A DNA stretch of 37,257 nucleotides from Tyzzerella sp. (GCA_019415525.1 DXZA01000030.1:1-37257), one strand, 5' to 3'. Positions 22,064 through 30,810 are shown, counted from the first letter of the stretch. Program-made: numbers and translations. The notes: generated by a model from the letters alone, not told the origin.

Positions 22064-24145
22064 ATGAGAAGTTATACAGCTAATGAAGTTAGAAATGTTG
22101 TTTTATTGGGGCACAGTGGTTGTGGAAAAACAACTATAGGTGAAGCCGCACTTTTTCATTCAGGTGCTACAAATCGTCAAGGTAAAGTAGAAGACGGTAA
22201 TACTATAAGCGATTATGACCCTGAAGAAATTCGTCGTAAAGTTTCTATAAGTACATCTGTGCTTCCAATTGAATGGAAAGATACAAAAATTAATTTCCTT
22301 GATACTCCAGGTTATTTTGATTTTGTAAGCGAAGTTAAACTTGCTATGAGTGTAGCCGATACAGCCCTTATCGTAGTTTCTGCAAAATCCGGTCTTGAAG
22401 TTGGAACAGAAAAAGCTTGGGAATATACAGAAGAAATGAAAATCCCAAGAATGTTCTTTATAAACCAAATGGACGATGAAAGTGCAGATTTCCGTAAAAC
22501 TCTTGAAGAACTTCGTGATAAATTCGGAAAAACAGTTGCTCCTTTACAAGTTCCTTTTAGAGATGAAAATGGAATATTAGGTTTTATAAATGTAATTAAA
22601 AGAGATGCAAGAATGCTTGATGTAGCAACAGGAAAACTTATAAAATGTGATATTCCTGAAGATAAAGTAGATGAAGTTGAAGAACTTCGTGGTATGGTTG
22701 TTGAAGTTGCAGCAGAAAGTGATGATGAACTTCTTGAAAAATACTTTAATGATGAAGAGCTTACTTTAGAAGAAATATATTCTGGACTTAAAAAAGGTAT
22801 AAGACAGTTCTCTATAGCTCCTGCAATATTTGGTTCAGCAACAAAAGGTTATGGAATTAAACTTCTCATGAGTACTTTGGTTAAGTTTGTACCACCATCA
22901 GAAGAATGTCGTCCTTCATTTGAATGTATCGACCTTCGTAATGGTGAAAATACAGGTATGGTTCGTTATAACTCAGAAAAAGAACATCTTGCTTGTTTTG
23001 TATTTAAAACAATATCTGACCCTTATGTAGGAAGACTTAATTTATTTAGAGTAGTTTCAGGTACAATTAATAATACAAAAACTGTTTATAATCCTGAAAC
23101 AGATACATATGAAAAAGTTGCACATCTTTATGTTATGAGAGGAAAAGAACAGATTGAAGTTGATGAGCTTAATGCCGGTGATATTGGTGCTTTAGCTAAA
23201 CTTACAAATACTTCAACACAACATACACTTTGTTCAAAATATTTCCCTGTTCTTCTTCCAAAAATCGACCTTCCAAAACCTGTTCTCTCAATGGCTATTG
23301 CTCCTAAGGGAAAAGGTGATGAGGATAAGATTTCAAATGCTCTTACAAAAATAAAAGAAGAAGACCCAACTTTAAAAGTAGATGTAAATAAAGAAACAAA
23401 ACAAACTATTATTACAGGTGTTGGAGAAAACCAGCTTGATGTTGTTGTAAATAAACTTAAAACAAAATATAAAATTGATGTTGAACTTTCTGACCCTATT
23501 ATTCCTTATCGTGAAACTATTAAATCAAAAGTTAAAGTTCAAGGTAAATATAAAAAACAGTCCGGTGGACATGGTCAGTTTGGTGATGTTTGGATTGAAT
23601 TTGAACCTTCATTTGATATGACAAAAGATTATGTATTTGAAGAAAAAATATTTGGTGGTGCTGTTCCAAAACAGTATTTCCCAGCTGTTGAAAAAGGTCT
23701 TCAGGAATGTGTTCAAAGTGGTGTTCTTGCAGGGTATCCTGTTGTTGGACTTAAAGCTACTTTAGTAGACGGAAGCTATCACCCTGTTGATTCATCTGAA
23801 ATGGCATTTAAAATGGCTACATCTGTTGCTTTCAAAGAAGGTCTTCCACAGGCTAAACCTGTAATACTTGAGCCTATTGCTCATGTTGAAGTAACAATAC
23901 CAGACAAATATATGGGTGACATTATGGGTGACATTAATAAGAGAAGAGGTCGTATACTCAGTATGAACCCTGAAAATGAAAAGAAAGTTATTGTTGCAGA
24001 AGTACCTATTGCTGAAATGCAAAAATATGCTACTGACCTTCGTTCTATGACACAGGGCAGAGGTTCATATGAATATTATTTTGAACGTTATGAAGAAGCT
24101 CCTATGGATGTTCAGAAAAAAATAATAGAAAGTAGAAAAAAATAA
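22064..24145 (+). CDS. Elongation factor G-like GTPase (EF-G2 / FusA2 type)
   Basis: A 693-residue protein with the five-domain EF-G layout: GTPase domain with G1 GHSGCGKT (16-23), domains II-III, domain IV with SGGHGQFGDVWIEFEP, and domain V ending RSMTQGRGSYEYYFERYEEAP. It differs from canonical EF-G in three places: G3 is DTPGY (80-84) with Tyr84 where translational GTPases have catalytic His; G4 is NQMD (134-137) rather than NKMD; and the RGITI switch-I motif is absent (RRKVSIS instead). It also lacks neighbouring rpsL, rpsG and tuf. This is the EF-G paralogue group found beside true EF-G in many bacteria, of debated function. Single-gene transcript. Confidence 0.88.
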   Translation: MRSYTANEVRNVVLLGHSGCGKTTIGEAALFHSGATNRQGKVEDGNTISDYDPEEIRRKVSISTSVLPIEWKDTKINFLDTPGYFDFVSEVKLAMSVADTALIVVSAKSGLEVGTEKAWEYTEEMKIPRMFFINQMDDESADFRKTLEELRDKFGKTVAPLQVPFRDENGILGFINVIKRDARMLDVATGKLIKCDIPEDKVDEVEELRGMVVEVAAESDDELLEKYFNDEELTLEEIYSGLKKGIRQFSIAPAIFGSATKGYGIKLLMSTLVKFVPPSEECRPSFECIDLRNGENTGMVRYNSEKEHLACFVFKTISDPYVGRLNLFRVVSGTINNTKTVYNPETDTYEKVAHLYVMRGKEQIEVDELNAGDIGALAKLTNTSTQHTLCSKYFPVLLPKIDLPKPVLSMAIAPKGKGDEDKISNALTKIKEEDPTLKVDVNKETKQTIITGVGENQLDVVVNKLKTKYKIDVELSDPIIPYRETIKSKVKVQGKYKKQSGGHGQFGDVWIEFEPSFDMTKDYVFEEKIFGGAVPKQYFPAVEKGLQECVQSGVLAGYPVVGLKATLVDGSYHPVDSSEMAFKMATSVAFKEGLPQAKPVILEPIAHVEVTIPDKYMGDIMGDINKRRGRILSMNPENEKKVIVAEVPIAEMQKYATDLRSMTQGRGSYEYYFERYEEAPMDVQKKIIESRKK

Positions 24146-24165
24146 ATAATATATAATAAAATAAT

Positions 24166-24193
24166 AAAAGCGTACCTTTTGGTACGCTTTTAT
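24166..24193 (+). terminator. Terminator of the EF-G-like gene
   Basis: A perfect 11-bp stem AAAAGCGTACC/GGTACGCTTTT (24166-24176/24181-24191) with a TTTT loop. The T-tract is part of the stem. Confidence 0.8.
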
Positions 24194-24237
24194 GTTATTA
24201 TAAATTTGTAAATTATTTATGATAGGAGATGATTTTA

Positions 24238-25095
24238 ATGATAGATGTAGCAATAATTGGTGCAGGCCCAGCAGGTCTTTCTGCTGCTGTTTCAGCTCGT
24301 CAGAGAAATAAAAGTGTAATGGTATTTGGTAGAAGTATAGATGCAAGTCTTATATTGGCTAAAGAAATAGATAACTATGTTGGTATGCCTAATATGACAG
24401 GAGAGGACATGCTTAACTCATTTTTTAAACATGCAATAGATAAAGGTGCAGAGTTTAAAGAATGTAAAATATCACAGATACTTTCAATGGGTGACTATTT
24501 TGCAATAAATGCAGAAAATGAATTTTTTGAGGCAAAAACAATAATACTTGCTCTTGGTTTAAGTAGAAGTAGAAATATTGAAGGTGAAGAAAAACTTGTA
24601 GGAAAAGGTGTAAGCTATTGTGCTACTTGTGACGGTATGCTTTACAGAAATAAAAATCTTGTTGTTGTTGGTGAAACAACAGAAGGTGAAGCAGAAGCTA
24701 ATTATCTTGCATCAATAGGTTGTAATGTAAAATACCTTCCTTTATATAAAGATTTAATAAATATTGATAGTAATATACAGTTGCTTTCAGGTAAGGCACA
24801 AAAAGTAGTTGGTAAAAATTTTGTTGAAGGTATAGTTGTTAATGGTGAAGAAATAAATTGTGATGCTGTATTTTTTGCAAAAAAAACAATGCCTGTTACA
24901 AGCCTTATTTTTGGTCTTGAAACAGAAAATAATACAATAAAAGTTGATAGAGATATGTGTACAAATATAAAAGGAGTTTATGCATGTGGAGATTGTGTTG
25001 GTGCTCCTTATCAGGTATCAAAAGCTGTTGGTGAAGGACTTGTTGCAGCTTTAAGTGCATCAAAATATATTGAAGAAAATAAAAAGAAAGATTAA
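24238..25095 (+). CDS. Thioredoxin-reductase-like flavoprotein lacking NADPH motifs (FFTR-like)
   Basis: A 285-residue protein with an FAD-binding GAGPAG (8-13), redox-active Cys128-Ala-Thr-Cys131-Asp-Gly and the C-terminal FAD motif GVYACGDCVGAPYQVSKAVGEG, in thioredoxin reductase order. The pyridine-nucleotide domain is degenerate: the usual GGGDSA is GETTEG (145-150) and the HRR motif is replaced by LPLYKDL (167-173). Loss of both is the hallmark of clostridial ferredoxin-dependent flavin thioredoxin reductase, so ferredoxin is the likely electron donor. TAGGAG lies ten bases before this ATG; an ATG at 24229 is too close to it. No thioredoxin gene is adjacent. Confidence 0.85.
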   Translation: MIDVAIIGAGPAGLSAAVSARQRNKSVMVFGRSIDASLILAKEIDNYVGMPNMTGEDMLNSFFKHAIDKGAEFKECKISQILSMGDYFAINAENEFFEAKTIILALGLSRSRNIEGEEKLVGKGVSYCATCDGMLYRNKNLVVVGETTEGEAEANYLASIGCNVKYLPLYKDLINIDSNIQLLSGKAQKVVGKNFVEGIVVNGEEINCDAVFFAKKTMPVTSLIFGLETENNTIKVDRDMCTNIKGVYACGDCVGAPYQVSKAVGEGLVAALSASKYIEENKKKD

Positions 25096-25107
25096 CTTAA
25101 ATTTTAC

Positions 25108-25150
25108 AAAGGGTAAAAAACCTTAATATATAGGGTTTTTGCCCTTTTTT
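25108..25150 (+). terminator. Terminator of the thioredoxin-reductase-like gene
   Basis: A long imperfect stem (AAAGGGT-AAAAA-CC arm at 25108-25122 with 25133-25147) and a T-run ending at 25150. Confidence 0.82.
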
Positions 25151-25165
25151 ACTGTGTTGGCTTAA

Positions 25166-25197
25166 TTGACCAAAAAGAAAGTAATTGTTATTATAAT
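25166..25197 (+). promoter_or_regulatory. Possible promoter of the two-component operon
   Basis: TTGACC (25166-25171) and TATAAT (25192-25197) are 20 bp apart, too long for an ideal promoter. A second TATAAT lies at 25204-25209. Long spacing can mark an activator-dependent promoter, such as an autoregulated response regulator operon. Confidence 0.35.
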
Positions 25198-25227
25198 GTT
25201 AAGTATAATAAAAAAAGGGGAATAATA

Positions 25228-25938
25228 ATGTCAAAAAAAACAATACTAACAATAGATGATGAAATACATATTCTTGAGCTTATAAGATATAATCTTGAAA
25301 ATGCAGGTTATAATGTTTTACAGGCTGAGAGCGGTGAAGAAGGTCTTGAAATATTGGAAAATAAAGATATAGATGCAGTTCTTCTTGACCTTATGCTTCC
25401 TGGAATTGATGGACTTGAAGTTTTAAGAAGAATAAGAACAAATCCTACAAAAAGAAAAACACCTGTAATTATGCTTACTGCAAAAGGTGAAGAATTTGAT
25501 AAAGTTTTGGGTCTTGAAATGGGTGCTGATGATTATATTGCAAAACCTTTCAGTGTTCGTGAAATGCAAGCAAGACTTAAGGCTGTTTTAAGAAGAGTTG
25601 AAGAACGTGGTAGCAATGATAGTAAAAATGAAGTTAAAAAAATATCAACACATGGTCTTGAAATAGGTCTTGAAACACGTACAGTAACAATAAATGGCAA
25701 AGAAATTGAAATGTCACATAAGGAATTTGAGCTTTTGAAACTTCTTGCAGAAAATCCAGGTAGAGTGTATTCAAGAGATATTCTTCTGGAAAAAATTTGG
25801 GGTTATGAATATATAGGTGAAACACGTACAGTTGACGTTCACATAAGACATATTAGAAAAAAAATAGAAGAAGATGATAGTAATCCTATATTTATAAAAA
25901 CTGTAAGAGGATATGGATATAAGTTTAGAGAGGATTGA
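25228..25938 (+). CDS. Two-component response regulator, PhoB/OmpR family
   Basis: A 236-residue regulator. Receiver domain: acidic pair Asp10-Asp11, phospho-acceptor Asp54 in LLDLMLPGIDG, and AKPFS with the conserved Lys. A winged-helix Trans_Reg_C domain ends in VDVHIRHIRKKIEEDDSNPIFIKTVRGYGYKF. The strong resemblance to PhoB/PhoP, and to the PhoR-like kinase five bases downstream, suggests phosphate starvation control, but no pst or phoU gene is in view and other stimuli are possible. The ATG follows AAAAAAGGGG. Confidence 0.9.
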   Translation: MSKKTILTIDDEIHILELIRYNLENAGYNVLQAESGEEGLEILENKDIDAVLLDLMLPGIDGLEVLRRIRTNPTKRKTPVIMLTAKGEEFDKVLGLEMGADDYIAKPFSVREMQARLKAVLRRVEERGSNDSKNEVKKISTHGLEIGLETRTVTINGKEIEMSHKEFELLKLLAENPGRVYSRDILLEKIWGYEYIGETRTVDVHIRHIRKKIEEDDSNPIFIKTVRGYGYKFRED

Positions 25939-25942
25939 TAAA

Positions 25943-27706
25943 ATGAAGAAAAAACTTATATTATCATATATTCTTATAATTTTATTTATTTCAGCTATTG
26001 CAGGTTTTGTTTCTATACATATGTATAGTGGTTTTTATAGAAATGAATATAAAAATCATCTTTTAAAAGAAAGTCATATGCTTTCTGATATTATGGTTTC
26101 TGATGAAAATATAATAGATGAAGATTATTATGACAATTTTGTTGAAAGTTATGGAAAAGAATTACATTTTAGAATTACACTTATAGATGAATATGGTAAA
26201 GTTTTGGCAGACTCTGATGCTGATGAAACACAAATGGAAAATCATAAAGATAGATCAGAAGTTGAAAAAGCTTTGAATGGTCAGGAAAATATAGAAATAC
26301 GTTATAGTGATAGTTTAGGTATAGAATATATATATTCGGCAACTCCTGTTGTGATAAATGGTGAAACAATTGTTTTAAGAATATCTGTTCCGCTTACGGC
26401 ACTTCATAATATGCAAAGACAAATAATGATATATATTGTGGCAGGTATAATTGCAGCAGCAGGAATGGCATTTATTTATGCATATTTTCTTTCTGATAAA
26501 ATATCAAAGCCTATTGATGAGCTTACAAAGGCTGCAAAAGAAATTTCAGAAGGTAAATATTCAAAAAGAATTGTTATAAAAAATAGTAATGACCAAATAG
26601 GCGGTCTTACAGATTCTTTTAACTATATGAGTGAAAGACTTACAGATACAATAAACGCTTTGGAAAATGAAAATGTTAAGCTTGAATCTATATTAAACAG
26701 TCTTATGAATGGTGTTGTGGCTATTGACTGTAACAATAATATTCTTATGATAAATACTGTTTTCAGAAAATTTTTTAAGCTTCCGGAAGATGTTATAGGT
26801 TGTAATTTTTATGATATAGTTAGAAATGAAGAGTTATATGGAATTGTTGATGAGGTACAAAAGAAAAATCATTATGTATCTGATGAAATAACATTTAAAG
26901 CAGCTATGGAAGAAACAAAAATATTAAGAATATATGCTGCTCCTATTTTAGGTAATCATTTTGAAAATGAAAAAATAGGTAGTGTTATTGTTTTCCAAAA
27001 TGTAACACAAATTAGAAAACTTGAACAGATGAGAAGTGATTTCGTTTCGAACGTAACTCATGAGCTTAAAACTCCTCTTACTTCAATAATGGGATTTACT
27101 GATACTCTTAAAGCTGGTGCAATAGAAAATAAAGAAACTGCTCTTAAATTTATTGATATTATAGATATAGAGTCAAAAAGACTTTTTAGACTTATACAAG
27201 ATATACTTTCTCTTTCTGAAATAGAAACAAGAAAAGAAGATATTAATCTTGAGTATGCCAATTTAAAAGAAATTGTTGATAGTGTTTGTGAAGTTTTAGA
27301 ACCACAAGCAAAAGCTAAAAATATACAACTTATAAAGGAATTTGCCGATAATATACCAAAATTTAAGTGTAATAGAGATAGAATATCTCAAATGTTTATT
27401 AATCTTATTGAAAATGGTATAAAATATACTGAAGAAGGCAGTGTAAAAATTTCTTGTAGAAAAAATAGAAGATATATTGAAATAAATGTTCAAGATACAG
27501 GTATAGGAATACCGGAGGAATCAAAAGAAAGAATATTTGAAAGATTTTACAGAGTGGATAAAGGTCGTTCCAGAAAAGCTGGTGGAACAGGTCTTGGACT
27601 TTCTATTGTTAAACATATAGTTTTTCTTTATGACGGAAAATTGTGGGTTGAAAGTAAAATAGGAAAAGGTTCAAAGTTTGTTATTCTCCTTCCTTATGAA
27701 AGTTAA
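25943..27706 (+). CDS. Sensor histidine kinase, PhoR-like (TM-HAMP-PAS-HisKA-HATPase)
   Basis: A 587-residue membrane kinase. TM1 is at about 4-24, an extracytoplasmic domain of about 125 residues follows, TM2 is near 155-180, then a HAMP linker (KISKPIDELTKAAKEI), a PAS domain (LNSLMNGVVAIDCNNNIL), the HisKA box with His373 in SNVTHELKTPLTS, and the ATPase with NLIENGIKY and GGTGLGL (547-553). This order is that of PhoR/PnpS kinases. Start chosen at the ATG eight bases after AGAGAGGA, which overlaps the end of the regulator gene; a frame open from 25913 would overlap it further. Co-transcribed with its regulator. Confidence 0.9.
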   Translation: MKKKLILSYILIILFISAIAGFVSIHMYSGFYRNEYKNHLLKESHMLSDIMVSDENIIDEDYYDNFVESYGKELHFRITLIDEYGKVLADSDADETQMENHKDRSEVEKALNGQENIEIRYSDSLGIEYIYSATPVVINGETIVLRISVPLTALHNMQRQIMIYIVAGIIAAAGMAFIYAYFLSDKISKPIDELTKAAKEISEGKYSKRIVIKNSNDQIGGLTDSFNYMSERLTDTINALENENVKLESILNSLMNGVVAIDCNNNILMINTVFRKFFKLPEDVIGCNFYDIVRNEELYGIVDEVQKKNHYVSDEITFKAAMEETKILRIYAAPILGNHFENEKIGSVIVFQNVTQIRKLEQMRSDFVSNVTHELKTPLTSIMGFTDTLKAGAIENKETALKFIDIIDIESKRLFRLIQDILSLSEIETRKEDINLEYANLKEIVDSVCEVLEPQAKAKNIQLIKEFADNIPKFKCNRDRISQMFINLIENGIKYTEEGSVKISCRKNRRYIEINVQDTGIGIPEESKERIFERFYRVDKGRSRKAGGTGLGLSIVKHIVFLYDGKLWVESKIGKGSKFVILLPYES

Positions 27707-27711
27707 CCAAT

Positions 27712-27768
27712 AAAAAAGATAATGTTAACCTAAATAATAATATAGGTTGACATTATCTTTTTGTTTTT
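27712..27768 (+). terminator. Terminator of the two-component operon, shared with the bioY operator
   Basis: A 19-bp stem with one G-T pair (27713-27731/27744-27762), a 12-base A/T loop and GTTTTT tail. The central part of the stem is the BirA-like palindrome described separately. Confidence 0.75.
27723..27752. promoter_or_regulatory. BirA-type biotin operator upstream of bioY
   Basis: TGTTAACC (27723-27730) and GGTTGACA (27745-27752) are inverted around a 14-bp A/T spacer, resembling Firmicute BirA sites (TGTTAACC, about 15 bp, GGTTAACA). The right half-site overlaps the -35 box, so holo-BirA binding would block transcription when biotin is ample. A third half-site-like GTTAACC lies at 27702-27708, over the kinase stop codon. 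Confidence 0.8.
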
Positions 27769-27775
27769 ATATAAT
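27747..27775 (+). promoter_or_regulatory. Consensus promoter of bioY
   Basis: TTGACA (27747-27752), 17-bp spacer and TATAAT (27770-27775), both perfect. The only departure from symmetry in the operator's right arm, GTTGAC instead of GTTAAC, is what creates the perfect -35. Confidence 0.85.
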
Positions 27776-27800
27776 ATCATAAAAGAAAGGGGAAATAATT

Positions 27801-28370
27801 ATGAAAACAAAAAATATAGTATTATGCGGTCTTTTTGCAGCAATATTATGCTGTTTTGCAGCAGTAACAATATATTTACCTTTTACGTCAATTCCAATTA
27901 CATTACAAGTTATAGGTGTAAGTGTTGCAGGTGCTGTTTTAGGTAAAAAATACGGTGGTTTATCAGTTTTGATTTATGTTCTTATAGGTCTTTGTGGTTT
28001 GCCTGTATTTTCAGGAATGAAAGGTGGAGTAACTGCACTTGCAGGCCCAACTGGTGGATATATATTAGGATTTATAGCAGAGGCTTTTGTAACTGGATAT
28101 GGTGTTGAGAAATTTGTAAAAAATACAGATAATAAATTTATTAAAAATATAAAAATATTTATATCTATGATTGTAGGACTTATTGTATTATATGCTATAG
28201 GGACAATACAATTTATGTTTATTTCAAATATATCACTTTATAAAGCACTTTCTCTTGCTGTAATACCTTTTGTTCCTCTTGATGTTATAAAAATTGTTGT
28301 TAGTGTTTTAATAAGTGTTTTTATTAGAAATAATATATATAATATGGACACATCAAAAGCATCTGTATGA
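27801..28370 (+). CDS. bioY: Biotin transporter, BioY family
   Basis: A 189-residue membrane S-component (six helices) that binds biotin for ECF-type uptake. Family features are the SIPITLQVIGVSVAGAVLGKKYG stretch after the first helices (the conserved P-T-Q region), LIGLCGLPVFSG and GPTGGYILGF. The ATG follows AGAAAGGGGA. No ECF ATPase or T-component genes are adjacent, so it would use a shared energising module or act alone. Its last codons form part of the terminator. Biotin control is supported by the upstream operator. Confidence 0.92.
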   Translation: MKTKNIVLCGLFAAILCCFAAVTIYLPFTSIPITLQVIGVSVAGAVLGKKYGGLSVLIYVLIGLCGLPVFSGMKGGVTALAGPTGGYILGFIAEAFVTGYGVEKFVKNTDNKFIKNIKIFISMIVGLIVLYAIGTIQFMFISNISLYKALSLAVIPFVPLDVIKIVVSVLISVFIRNNIYNMDTSKASV

Positions 28371-28382
28371 TGCTTTTTTTTT
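28355..28382 (+). terminator. Terminator of bioY, overlapping its 3' end
   Basis: AAAAGCATC/GATGCTTTT (28355-28363/28369-28377), loop TGTAT, then five more T. The stem includes the last four sense codons and the stop. Confidence 0.88.
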
Positions 28383-28435
28383 ACGTAATTTTATAGTAAA
28401 ATAATAAAAAACTTTTTTGGGGAGATTTATTTATT

Positions 28436-29506
28436 ATGAATATATGGGATATTTTAAAAGATATAAAACCACTATATAAAGAAGCTGTTGAAAAAGCAAA
28501 AATATATAATGACAATCTTATTAAACCTATTGGCAGTCTTGGAAGACTTGAAGAGTTAGCTATACAATTTTCAGGTATAACAGGAAATATTTTTAATTCG
28601 ATGGATAAAAAAGCTATTGTTATAATGTGTGCTGATAATGGGGTGTATTTTGAAGGTGTTAGTACTTCACCAAGAGAAGTAACTAAAATACAAACAATTA
28701 ATTTTATAAAAGGTGTTACAGGTGTTGCTGTACTTGCAAAACAAGGTAATATTGATTTGAAAGTTGTTGATATTGGTATAGATGCTGATATTAATGAAGA
28801 TAGTATAATAAGTGAAAAAATAGCCTATGGTACAAAAAATTGTGCAAAGGGCGAAGCTATGACTGTTGATGAATTTGAAAAAGCTTTTATGATAGGTTTT
28901 AATATTGTTGGTAAACTTAGAGAAGAAGGATATAATATTATAGGTACTGGTGAAATGGGTATAAGTAATACAACTACTTCTGAAGCTGTTATATCTGTAC
29001 TTTGTAATGAAAATCCTGAAAATATTGTAGGAAAAGGTGCAGGTCTTACAGAAGAAGGTCGTAATCATAAAGTAAATGTAGTTAGAAAAATAATTGAGGT
29101 TAATAATCCAAATCCTGAAAATCCTATGGAAGTTGTTCAAAAAGTAGGTGGCTTTGATATTGCAGGGCTTATGGGTGTTTTTGTAGGTGGTGCTTATTTT
29201 AGAATTCCTATTGTTATAGACGGTGTTATATCTATGGCAGCAGCTTTGGCAGCTTATAAATTATGTAATATAACAAAAGATTTTATGGTGCCTTCACATA
29301 TTTCAGCAGAAAAAGGTTTTATTGTTGCATCAAATGAAATAGGCATAAAACCTATATTTGACCTTGGTATGAGATTGGGTGAAGGTTCCGGCTGTCCTTT
29401 TGCTATGTATGTTGCAGAGTCAGCTGTTAAAATTGTAAATGAAATGATATCATTTGATGATACTGAAATAGACAAAAGTAAATATATAGACATAAGAGAG
29501 GAATAA
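28436..29506 (+). CDS. cobT: Nicotinate-nucleotide--dimethylbenzimidazole phosphoribosyltransferase
   Basis: Activates the lower-ligand base of cobalamin (5,6-dimethylbenzimidazole or an alternative base) to its alpha-ribotide. The 356-residue length is normal. Motifs include NDNLIKPIGSLGRLEELA near the N terminus, MCADNGVYFEGVS, GEMGISNTTTSEAV, and RLGEGSGCPFA, whose Glu is the expected catalytic base. The ATG follows GGGGAGA. First gene of cobT-U-S-C, which builds the nucleotide loop. The 53 bases between the bioY terminator and this start are too short for a cobalamin riboswitch. Confidence 0.95.
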   Translation: MNIWDILKDIKPLYKEAVEKAKIYNDNLIKPIGSLGRLEELAIQFSGITGNIFNSMDKKAIVIMCADNGVYFEGVSTSPREVTKIQTINFIKGVTGVAVLAKQGNIDLKVVDIGIDADINEDSIISEKIAYGTKNCAKGEAMTVDEFEKAFMIGFNIVGKLREEGYNIIGTGEMGISNTTTSEAVISVLCNENPENIVGKGAGLTEEGRNHKVNVVRKIIEVNNPNPENPMEVVQKVGGFDIAGLMGVFVGGAYFRIPIVIDGVISMAAALAAYKLCNITKDFMVPSHISAEKGFIVASNEIGIKPIFDLGMRLGEGSGCPFAMYVAESAVKIVNEMISFDDTEIDKSKYIDIREE

Positions 29507-29509
29507 TTT

Positions 29510-30052
29510 ATGATACTTGTAACAGGTGGTGCAAGAAGTGGAAAAAGTAAATTTGCAGAAGAAATTGTAACAGAAAAAGGTAAAAATATACTTTATATTG
29601 CAACATCAATACCTTTTGATGATGAGATGAAACTTCGTATTGAATTACATAAAAAAAGACGCCCTAAAAATTGGTATACATATGAAGGTTTTAAAAATAT
29701 TGATAAAGTAATATATGAAAGCAAAGAGGATTGTATACTTTTTGATTGTATAACTATTTTTATTACAAATCTTATATTTGAATATGCAAAAAATCCTGAA
29801 AATATGACACGTGATGATTTTTTATATACTGAAAAAAGAATTATTGATGATTTTAAAAATATTGTTAAAGCTGTAAAAGAAACAGGAAAAGAAATAGTAT
29901 TTGTTACAAATGAAATAGGTATGGGAATAGTGCCTGAAAATAAATTAAGTAGAAATTTTAGGGATATTGCAGGAAGAATAAACCAAATTGCAGGTAAAGA
30001 AAGTGATGAGGTTTATATGACAGTATGCGGTATACCTATGAAAATAAAGTGA
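29510..30052 (+). CDS. cobU: Adenosylcobinamide kinase / adenosylcobinamide-phosphate guanylyltransferase
   Basis: Phosphorylates adenosylcobinamide and transfers GMP to make adenosylcobinamide-GDP. The 180-residue length fits the family. The N-terminal P-loop GGARSGKSKFAEE is diagnostic; ELHKKRRPKNWYTYE carries the expected guanylylated His; the Walker-B-like segment DCIL-FDCIT and VTNEIGMGIVPEN with late FRDIAGRINQIA complete the family pattern. Three bases separate it from cobT; AAGAGAGGA in the cobT end is its ribosome binding site. Confidence 0.93.
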   Translation: MILVTGGARSGKSKFAEEIVTEKGKNILYIATSIPFDDEMKLRIELHKKRRPKNWYTYEGFKNIDKVIYESKEDCILFDCITIFITNLIFEYAKNPENMTRDDFLYTEKRIIDDFKNIVKAVKETGKEIVFVTNEIGMGIVPENKLSRNFRDIAGRINQIAGKESDEVYMTVCGIPMKIK

Positions 30053-30060
30053 GGTTTAAT

Positions 30061-30810
30061 ATGAAACTTTTTATACTTACATTAAGATTTTTAACAAGAA
30101 TTCCTGTACCTTTTAATGATGATACAATACTTTCAAATGAGGAGTTTGCAAAAGGTATAATTTACTATCCAATTATAGGACTTATAGTTGGTATTATAAA
30201 TTGTTTATTTTTTATGCTTTTTTCATTAAGTGGTAGTATACTTGTTGCTTCTGTGTTTGCTGTGCTTTCGGGAATAATTGTAACAGGCGGTTTTCACCTT
30301 GATGGACTTGCTGATACTTGTGACGGACTATATTCATCAAGAAAAAAAGAAAGAATACTTGAAATTATGCGAGATAGCCGAGTTGGTACAAATGGTGCTA
30401 TTGCTATTGTTTTTGATATACTTATAAAAGTTTCTATAATATATTCTCTTGGTTTTGATAAAGGTATTTTTGCTGTTATACTTGCACCTGTTGCAGGTAA
30501 AATGGCTACACCTTTACTTTTTAACAGTAAATATGCAAGAACAGGTGAGGGACTTGGAAATATATATTTAAGAGAAAAATATGATTTTAGAAGTGTTTTA
30601 ACAATGATTTTAGGAATGGCTATAATAGTATTATTTCTTTTGAAATATTCTATTTTGCCTATAATAATATGTATGGTTTTTGCTGTTTTATTTAGAAAGC
30701 ATTGTGAAAAAATAATAGGTGGTATGACAGGAGATACTCTTGGGGCAGGTAGTGAACTTACAGAAATAGTATTTATGATAGTATATATTATGGAGATGAA
30801 TTTATTATGA
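30061..30810 (+). CDS. cobS: Adenosylcobinamide-GDP ribazoletransferase (cobalamin synthase)
   Basis: Integral membrane enzyme that joins adenosylcobinamide-GDP to alpha-ribazole (phosphate), completing the corrinoid. 249 residues with several hydrophobic helices. The family motif GGFHLDGLADTCDGLYSS and the downstream MRDSRVGTNGA are clear, as is GGMTGDTLGAGSE late in the protein. A frame open from 30025 overlaps cobU, but GTGAGG lies just before this ATG, which is the natural start. Overlaps cobC by four bases. Confidence 0.93.
   Translation: MKLFILTLRFLTRIPVPFNDDTILSNEEFAKGIIYYPIIGLIVGIINCLFFMLFSLSGSILVASVFAVLSGIIVTGGFHLDGLADTCDGLYSSRKKERILEIMRDSRVGTNGAIAIVFDILIKVSIIYSLGFDKGIFAVILAPVAGKMATPLLFNSKYARTGEGLGNIYLREKYDFRSVLTMILGMAIIVLFLLKYSILPIIICMVFAVLFRKHCEKIIGGMTGDTLGAGSELTEIVFMIVYIMEMNLL

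Noticed and set aside
28383..28435. Cobalamin riboswitch upstream of cobT
   Set aside because: Too short and without a B12-box-like sequence.
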